Part shown: positions 62,656 to 64,000 of the stretch, piece by piece
Numbering within the stretch: the first letter of the stretch is position 1
How the letters are laid out: each line of letters opens with the position of its first letter
Assembly (NCBI GenBank): GCA_951812525.1
Contig: OX638316.1
Span: 3,094,506 to 3,158,505, forward strand
DNA from: an uncultured Poribacteria bacterium
Lineage (GTDB): Bacteria > Poribacteria > WGA-4E > WGA-3G
DNA length: 64,000 nt
Direction of reading: 5' to 3'
Translations under genes and position numbers: made by a program
Notes under the pieces: generated by a model
The model's input: the letters and a program-made list of their open reading frames with translations, nothing else
Database searches by the model: none
Told to the model about the DNA's origin: nothing

Positions 62656-64000
62656 CTAACCCAAATTCGGTTTTGTCATATCCCCCGGCACAACGAGCTC
62701 GTCAAACGCCTCTCCTGTCAAGGCATCTAAAGCGATAGATGCCTCGCGAAGCGTGCATCCATGTTCATGGGCGTGTTGTGCTACCTTTGCTGCCCTATCG
62801 TATCCGATATGTGGGGTCAATGCTGTTACAAGCATTAGAGATTCCGACAAGTGTCGCTCAATCATTTCCGTGTTTGGGACAATGTCTACAACACAATTCG
62901 AGCGGAATGATTCACACGCGTCACCAAGGAGTTGTATGGATTGCAAGGCGTTATAGGCGATCACGGGCATGAACACATTCAATTGCAACGCCCCGTTCGC
63001 ACCCGCGAAAGCCAATGTGGTATCATTCCCGATAACCTGTGCGCATACCATCGTAACGGCTTCGCATTGGGTCGGGTTCACCTTTCCCGGCATGATAGAG
63101 CTTCCAGGCTCCATCTCCGGTAACTGCAATTCACCAAGTCCACACCTCGGTCCCGAAGCGAGCCATCGGATGTCGTTTGCTATCTTAAACAAGCTGACAG
63201 CGAGCGTCTTCAATGCGCCACTGGCACTCACGACAGCATCCCTTGATGCCAATGCTTCAAATGCGTTCGGCGCGCGTTTGAGTTGAGGGTGACCTGTCGT
63301 CTCCGAAAGTTTTGCCACAACGCGCCCTGTATAATCAGGATGCGTATTCAAACCTGTCCCGACAGCTGTGCCACCGATAGGGAGTTCGCAGAGGTATGGA
63401 AGCGCAGCCTTGATGCGTTGTTCTGCGGCAGTAAGTTGTTGGACGTAAGCACTAAATTCCTGCCCGAGTGTCAGTGGTGTTGCGTCCATCAGATGCGTTC
63501 GTCCAATTTTAACGATCTCTGCAAATTCGGATACCTTCTCTGAAAACGCTTCTTTCAGGGTAGTCAGTCGTGGTAACAGATGTGCATGAATTTGTCGGAC
63601 CATTGCCAAATGGATGGATGTTGGGAAGACATCGTTTGTCGATTGCGATTTATTAACGTGGTCGTTCGGATGAATGGGATCTTTGCTGCCCATTTCGCCA
63701 CCAAGCATCTCAATCGCCCGATTCGAGATAACCTCGTTGACGTTCATATTCGTCTGTGTGCCGCTACCTGTCTGCCAGATGCGGAGTGGAAAATGATCAT
63801 CCAAAGTACCGTCAATAACTTCTTGTGCTGCGTCGCTAATTGCTTCCGCAAGTTGAGGTTCCAGCAGACCAAGATCAGCGTTGACTTGAGCGACCGCCTG
63901 TTTAATAGTGCCGAGCGCCCATATAGCAGCGCGTGGTAGTCGTTCATCACCAATCTTGAAATTCTGGAGTGCGCGCTGGGTCTGTGCACCCCAATATCGA
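62656..64000 (-). CDS. fumC: Fumarate hydratase class II (5' partial)
   Basis: 448 residues are visible; the frame runs through the right edge of the window, so the N-terminal few residues are missing (the family has about 460-470). Signatures: [54 protein letters not shown] and the superfamily motif [15 protein letters not shown]. It interconverts fumarate and malate in the TCA cycle, with no metal needed. It converges on rpoC. Confidence 0.97.
   Translation of the reverse strand, partial: RYWGAQTQRALQNFKIGDERLPRAAIWALGTIKQAVAQVNADLGLLEPQLAEAISDAAQEVIDGTLDDHFPLRIWQTGSGTQTNMNVNEVISNRAIEMLGGEMGSKDPIHPNDHVNKSQSTNDVFPTSIHLAMVRQIHAHLLPRLTTLKEAFSEKVSEFAEIVKIGRTHLMDATPLTLGQEFSAYVQQLTAAEQRIKAALPYLCELPIGGTAVGTGLNTHPDYTGRVVAKLSETTGHPQLKRAPNAFEALASRDAVVSASGALKTLAVSLFKIANDIRWLASGPRCGLGELQLPEMEPGSSIMPGKVNPTQCEAVTMVCAQVIGNDTTLAFAGANGALQLNVFMPVIAYNALQSIQLLGDACESFRSNCVVDIVPNTEMIERHLSESLMLVTALTPHIGYDRAAKVAQHAHEHGCTLREASIALDALTGEAFDELVVPGDMTKPNLG

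Overview
The window looks like a chromosomal segment of an uncultured, sponge- or marine-type bacterium. The best guess is a Candidatus Poribacteria-like lineage, and this is inference. It rests on the mix of a giant gingipain-like protease, LamG, CotH and dockerin secreted proteins, a Uma2 fragment, P1 peptidase, NIPSNAP and RraA proteins, on short palindromic 'CCTGTAGGAG' repeats between genes, and on moderate GC. No rRNA and only one tRNA (Pro, GGG) were seen. Both edges cut genes: a C25 protease at the left and fumC at the right.

Layout. 1-15 kb: secreted and accessory proteins (C25 protease, CotH-ankyrin fusion, LamG) mixed with metabolic genes (NIPSNAP, RraA-like, purE, an MBL hydrolase, VanZ, a YjhG-type sugar-acid dehydratase). 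15-17 kb: a plasmid-style ribbon-helix-helix gene behind an array of 8-bp repeats, a tiny partner gene, a strong terminator and an AlbA/Schlafen-type ATP-binding protein. 17-23 kb: a leftward cobalamin-riboswitch transcript encoding a YncE/BtuG-like beta-propeller with dockerin, a lipoprotein fused to an ECF-S-like membrane domain, and a second propeller protein. 23-28 kb: a structured leader or small RNA, then hisI, trpE, trpG and two tandem Dph6-like ATP pyrophosphatases. 28-33.6 kb, leftward: sucC-pgk-proS-sucD-panB. 34-42.5 kb, leftward: tRNA-Pro, hom, yceD-rpmF-fabH-fabD-fabG-acpP-fabF (no plsX), hicA-hicB, folK. 43-51 kb: sugar isomerase-like protein, YkvA, DegP, a dehydrogenase, fusA, P1 peptidase, DUF4416. 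51-62.5 kb: rpoB-rpoC with its own consensus promoter and terminator.

The most striking content is the RNA polymerase. Beta (about 1744 aa) and beta' (about 1905 aa) are much longer than usual. They carry three insertions, in the beta lobe, at the beta SI2 site and in the beta' trigger loop (about 647 aa). All three contain copies of a roughly 38-aa repeat that resembles the organism's own beta' clamp segment. The second beta insertion also holds what looks like a degenerate PD-(D/E)xK or HsdR-N-type domain. The second system of interest is the B12-riboswitch locus, which looks like a surface vitamin B12 capture and uptake module unlike BtuB/BtuCDF.

Transcription signals are unusually legible. 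Nine promoters with good -35/-10 spacing can be read, and five of them share an extended -10 of the form TGATA(T/C)A(A/C)T. Start codons were moved inward from the longest open frame wherever a ribosome binding site or family alignment supported it.
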